9,021 bases of DNA from Proteobacteria bacterium UBA6729 (GTDB lineage: Bacteria; Pseudomonadota; Gammaproteobacteria; Porifericomitales; Porifericomitaceae): assembly GCA_002454015.1 (NCBI GenBank), contig DKIB01000087.1, positions 1 through 9,021 on the forward strand, given 5' to 3'. Below are positions 6,115 through 9,021 of this stretch, in pieces; the stretch's first letter is position 1, and each line of letters starts with the position of its first letter. A program made the position numbers and the translations under genes. The notes below the pieces were generated by a model that was not told where the DNA came from, made no database searches, and saw nothing but the letters and a program-made list of their open reading frames with translations.

Positions 6115-7587
6115 CTAGGGCAGACAATCCATGTACGTATCCAGATCCCAATCAGTGACGGTGGCGAGAAACTTGTCCCACTCATCCCGCTTGTAATCCA
6201 TGAATACCTTGTGCATCTCACCGGGCAGGGCAGACCGCGCTACCTCATCCTCATCAAAGGCATCCAGGGCCTCCCCCAGACACACGGGCAACTTCGCGTA
6301 CTTGCTCTTCACCTCATCCATGACCGCATAGATGTTGCGCTGCTCGGCTGCACCCGGGTCCAGCTTCCGCCTGATACCATCATCAATGGCCCGTAGCAAC
6401 CCCGCCCCCATCAGATAAGGGTTATGCATTGAGTCCACGGCCTTGTACTCAAAGCGTCCAGGGGCCGAGTTGCGCACACCGGCAGTGCGATTCTGGTACC
6501 CCCAGTTGGCGTACAGCGGTGCCCAAAAACCAACATCCAGCAGACGCCGATACGAGTTGACCGTTGAGCAACCCAGCACGGTAAGGCCGCGCTGGTGGAC
6601 CAGCAACCCGCCCATCGCCAACAGGCCTGTCTTGCCGGGGATACGCGGATTGTCCCCCTCCGGCATGAAGGTGTTTTCACCGCCATCCTGGTAGGTAAAG
6701 GGCTCGGCCAGCCCCGGCAGTGGCTCCTGCCCCAGACCCCTGACGATATCCTTGCCCCCCCTCCACAACGAGAGATTGGTATGACAGGCAGATGCCGACA
6801 CGTGCATGAAGGGTTTGGACATGAAGCAAGCGATAACATCGTATTCCCGTGCGACCTGCGCACAGATCTGTCGATAGGTTGTTAACCGATCGGCATTGCG
6901 CAACACATCATCAAACATGAAGTTCAACTCCAGCTGGCCGGGGGCATCCTCATGGTCGCCCTGAATTATGTCAAGCCCCATGGCACATGCGTACTCAATC
7001 ACCTTCATGTATATGGGACGCAGGGATTCAAACTGGTCAATGTGGTAGCAGAATGGCTTGCTGAACCCGCCAGCAGGCTTGCCATGTTCGTCACGCTTGA
7101 GCCACATCATCTCCGGCTCGGTGCCAACCCGCATGTGCAGGCCATCGTGATCTGCCCGAAAGCGGTCATGTATGCGACGCAGGTTACCACGACAGTCTGC
7201 CGTGAGGTACGCACCGGCGTTCTGCTCGTGCTCACGCCCCCGGAACAGGGTGCAGAACACCCGCGCCACACGCTTGTCCCATGGCAGTTGCACAAAGGTT
7301 TCCGGATCCGGCAGGCCTACCAGTTCCCAAGCCTCCGGCCCATAAGCGATGTACTCGTTGGAACGGTCAATGAACAGGTTGGCAGTGGCTCCATAGACCA
7401 GTTGAAACCCGTTCGCCGCAAAACGCTCCCAGTGATCAGTAGGCGCACCCTTGCCCATAATGCGTCCGGTCACCGATACGAACTGGTAGTAGATATACCG
7501 TACACCCAGCTCATTGATCTTGTTCCTGACCTCCCGAATGCTTTGATCACGCTCCCCGGAGTCAAGAAATTTTTGCAGGTCACTCAT
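6115..7587 (-). CDS. Divergent glutamine-synthetase-family ligase (gamma-glutamyl amide synthetase-like)
   Basis: 490 residues with a GS N-terminal beta-grasp part (about 20-110) and a catalytic domain. Metal and ATP residues are present: E157-P-E159, E213 and E220 in GDHEDAPGQLE, H269 in SACHTNLSLW, NSYRRL (344-349), NRTAGVR (366-372) and GRFE (377-380), then HNPYL. Compared by eye with E. coli GlnA, the usual NGSGMH glutamate-binding loop reads SASACH, and the R359 position is Lys382 (RFEYK). The flap residue E327 is replaced within FWAP, but type III GS and GMAS proteins also carry WAP there as far as I recall. The protein is therefore likely an active ATP-dependent gamma-glutamyl ligase whose acid or amine substrate may differ from plain glutamine synthetase; gamma-glutamylmethylamide synthetase is the leading candidate from context. 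There is no sign of a GlnA-type adenylylation Tyr, though this was not checked by alignment. The ATG at 7587 has TGAGGT about 10 bases upstream. Confidence 0.85.
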   Translation of the reverse strand: MSDLQKFLDSGERDQSIREVRNKINELGVRYIYYQFVSVTGRIMGKGAPTDHWERFAANGFQLVYGATANLFIDRSNEYIAYGPEAWELVGLPDPETFVQLPWDKRVARVFCTLFRGREHEQNAGAYLTADCRGNLRRIHDRFRADHDGLHMRVGTEPEMMWLKRDEHGKPAGGFSKPFCYHIDQFESLRPIYMKVIEYACAMGLDIIQGDHEDAPGQLELNFMFDDVLRNADRLTTYRQICAQVAREYDVIACFMSKPFMHVSASACHTNLSLWRGGKDIVRGLGQEPLPGLAEPFTYQDGGENTFMPEGDNPRIPGKTGLLAMGGLLVHQRGLTVLGCSTVNSYRRLLDVGFWAPLYANWGYQNRTAGVRNSAPGRFEYKAVDSMHNPYLMGAGLLRAIDDGIRRKLDPGAAEQRNIYAVMDEVKSKYAKLPVCLGEALDAFDEDEVARSALPGEMHKVFMDYKRDEWDKFLATVTDWDLDTYMDCLP

Positions 7588-7638
7588 CAGAATCTTTTAC
7601 CTCACATACCGCACCTGTTCGTGTTCCACGCCGAGTGG

Positions 7639-8970
7639 CTAACTCCACGGAAACGGACTGTGGGACACAGGATGGAGTTTCCCCTCCCCATATCTTGAAA
7701 AACGAAAGGGTTCCAGCAGTTGGCTCGGTGAGCCACAAATCTCTTCCGCAACCAGTTTGCCCACGCCAATCATCTTGTAGCCATGATTGGAATCAGCGAT
7801 CACGTAGCAATTCTCCCGAAACACATCAAAGACAGGAAAACTGTCCGGCGTGAACGCGCCGATGCCGCCCGATGGCACATTCCTGTAACGTGGCAGAGTG
7901 CCCTCAAAACGCTTCTGGCAGTGCGCCAGGGCGGACACCCACATCTCCGCAAACTGCTCATCAACGACGTAGTCCGGAGATTCCGGACCATAGGGGTCAA
8001 CCCGCACCTCGTCCGGGTCAGTATCAATGCGACAAGGTGCCGCACCCCCCTGTATCCCGCCCAGATAGGGGTCCGGCTTGTAGTATATGCCCCACATGCG
8101 GTCCGTAATAAGCGCACCATCCCGATCGGAATACAGGGGGGCCGTGCTGTCTACATGCAAAACCGGAGGCAACCCGCCATCATTGGTCTTCTGCAAACTC
8201 GGGTCCACTCCCAGAGTGCCTTCCTGCAGGCTCCAGAATACCCACATCGGGGTGTTGCGTACGCTACCATCCGGCAGCCGCACATCAATGGTGCGTGGCA
8301 ACTCCAGCAGCTCCCAGATATCCTTCACCCAAGGCCCTGCACCAACGATCACGTAGTCACACTCAACCATGCCTTGACTGGTCTCTACCGCAGCCACGGC
8401 ACTACCTGCGTTGGCACAACGAATCCCGGTCACTTCCACCCCGGTCAACACGCGCACACCCTCCGCTCGAGCCTTGCTCTCCAGTCCGAGCACACTCTTC
8501 ATGTTATTCGCGTAACCACCCCGCTTCTCATGTAGCACCGAGGTAATCCCGACAGCCTGCCAATCATCAAACAGCCCTTTCATGTAACGCATGCAGTCGT
8601 GTGTGCCTTCAACAAACACGGACTCGTAGCCGATATCGTGCTGTTGCCCGGCCACCGTAACCACATCATCGTGCATCTCCTCCGGGGAGAGCTGCATATA
8701 ACCGCAGGAATGGTAGCCGTAACCCTCTGGATCCTCTTCCCAGACCTCCACGCTTTGCACCATAAGATCGCGCATTGCCGGTTGGTAGTAGTTGTTGCGC
8801 ACCACTCCACAAGCAATGCCTGAAGCACCAGCCCCTACACCTTTTTTATCCACCACCAGGATATCCCTGCCTCCGCCCGTGCCACACGTCCTGAGCTGCC
8901 TCGCCAGATGGTAGGCAGCGCTCAACCCGTGTATGCCGGCACCGATAACCAGATACTTTGCCCCGTCCAT
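7639..8970 (-). CDS. FAD-dependent amine/amino-acid oxidoreductase, DAO (DadA/SoxB-like) family
   Basis: 443 residues. An N-terminal dinucleotide fold is clear: GAGIHG (10-15) for FAD, an acidic D41 at the end of the second strand, and AGASGIACGVVRNN (47-60), the flavin-contact segment of DAO enzymes. Near the C-terminus GAFTPDSFPVFD (371-382) and DSNHGYKMIGVGKL (393-406) match the substrate-side and FAD-closing motifs. By eye the His that carries covalent FMN in heterotetrameric sarcosine oxidase beta (DHVAW region) has no counterpart; the stretch reads GGYANNMKS. The Cys that carries FAD in monomeric sarcosine oxidase is also absent before TPD. Non-covalent FAD is thus expected. By context it may oxidise N-methylglutamate or a gamma-glutamyl amine; PuuB-like activity is an alternative because a GS-like ligase follows 51 bases downstream. 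The start places GxGxxG at residue 10, as usual; the ribosome site is weak. Confidence 0.85.
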   Translation of the reverse strand: MDGAKYLVIGAGIHGLSAAYHLARQLRTCGTGGGRDILVVDKKGVGAGASGIACGVVRNNYYQPAMRDLMVQSVEVWEEDPEGYGYHSCGYMQLSPEEMHDDVVTVAGQQHDIGYESVFVEGTHDCMRYMKGLFDDWQAVGITSVLHEKRGGYANNMKSVLGLESKARAEGVRVLTGVEVTGIRCANAGSAVAAVETSQGMVECDYVIVGAGPWVKDIWELLELPRTIDVRLPDGSVRNTPMWVFWSLQEGTLGVDPSLQKTNDGGLPPVLHVDSTAPLYSDRDGALITDRMWGIYYKPDPYLGGIQGGAAPCRIDTDPDEVRVDPYGPESPDYVVDEQFAEMWVSALAHCQKRFEGTLPRYRNVPSGGIGAFTPDSFPVFDVFRENCYVIADSNHGYKMIGVGKLVAEEICGSPSQLLEPFRFSRYGEGKLHPVSHSPFPWS

Positions 8971-8976
8971 GGTCCC

Positions 8977-9006
8977 AGCCTACCCCACATTTTCGCCGCT
9001 TGTCAA
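8977..9006 (-). promoter_or_regulatory. Possible sigma-70-like promoter before the FAD oxidoreductase gene
   Basis: On the minus strand a perfect TTGACA (9006-9001) is followed after 18 bases by TAGGCT (8982-8977), which matches only three positions of the -10 consensus. The -10 would be six bases from the ATG at 8970, so the message would be nearly leaderless, consistent with the weak Shine-Dalgarno site. It may equally be chance; only 51 bases of upstream DNA are available. Confidence 0.25.
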
Positions 9007-9021
9007 CCCCTTGTCCGTACC

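Noticed and set aside
6072..6221. N-terminal extension of the amidotransferase
   Set aside because: The extra 50 codons overlap the end of the GS-like gene and would bury the catalytic Cys2; a good ribosome site precedes the ATG at 6071.
7587..7639. Assignment of the FAD gene and GS-like gene as puuB and puuA
   Set aside because: The order of a GS-like ligase and a DAO flavoprotein recalls the putrescine pathway, but no other puu gene is present and the mgs triad points to an amine-transfer route. Kept only as an alternative.
2856..8970. TAG stop codons ending four of the operon genes as possible pyrrolysine sites
   Set aside because: Each TAG lies at the normal family C-terminus and is followed closely by the next gene's start signals; no methyltransferase or pyl gene is visible. 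Frequent TAG stops argue against pyrrolysine decoding.

Overview
The window looks like chromosomal DNA from a proteobacterium: fairly GC-rich by eye, tightly packed, with clear Shine-Dalgarno sites before most genes. Taxonomy cannot be fixed from sequence alone. Products resemble the methylamine-linked N-methylglutamate (NMG) synthase locus (mgsABC, also called glxBCD in rhizobia). No tRNA, rRNA, CRISPR array, insertion sequence or phage gene was seen.

Layout. Bases 1-399 (+) are the 3' end of a type III glutamine synthetase or gamma-glutamylmethylamide synthetase gene. Bases 400-523 form a structured convergent intergenic region. Everything else is on the minus strand, transcribed right to left: an FAD-dependent DAO-family oxidoreductase (8970-7639), a divergent glutamine-synthetase-family ligase (7587-6115), the three separately encoded parts of a glutamate-synthase-like enzyme (class II amidotransferase 6071-5127, GXGXG beta-helix protein 5139-4294, FMN/Fe-S synthase domain 4241-2856), an unrecognised 131-residue soluble protein (2839-2444), then after a 279-base gap an Amt-family ammonium/methylammonium transporter (2164-764) and a 69-residue single-pass membrane protein (733-524). 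Gaps from the FAD gene to the 131-residue gene are about 51, 43, -13 (overlap), 52 and 16 bases, which suggests one operon; amt and the small membrane gene may form a second unit.

How it may work together (inference). Amt would bring in ammonium or methylammonium. A GS-family ligase would attach it to the gamma-carboxyl of glutamate (or a related acid). The Mgs/Glx three-part enzyme would release the amine from the amide and attach it reductively to a 2-oxo acid. The FAD enzyme would oxidise the resulting secondary amine. In the known NMG pathway the oxidation step uses a four-subunit MgdABCD complex related to heterotetrameric sarcosine oxidase. Here a single DAO-type protein occupies the operon and no other Mgd subunit is visible. 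The internal GS-like protein also differs from canonical GS at several predicted amino-acid-binding positions. The locus is therefore a plausible variant gamma-glutamyl amine pathway with two family-unknown small proteins attached. Substrates are not provable from sequence.
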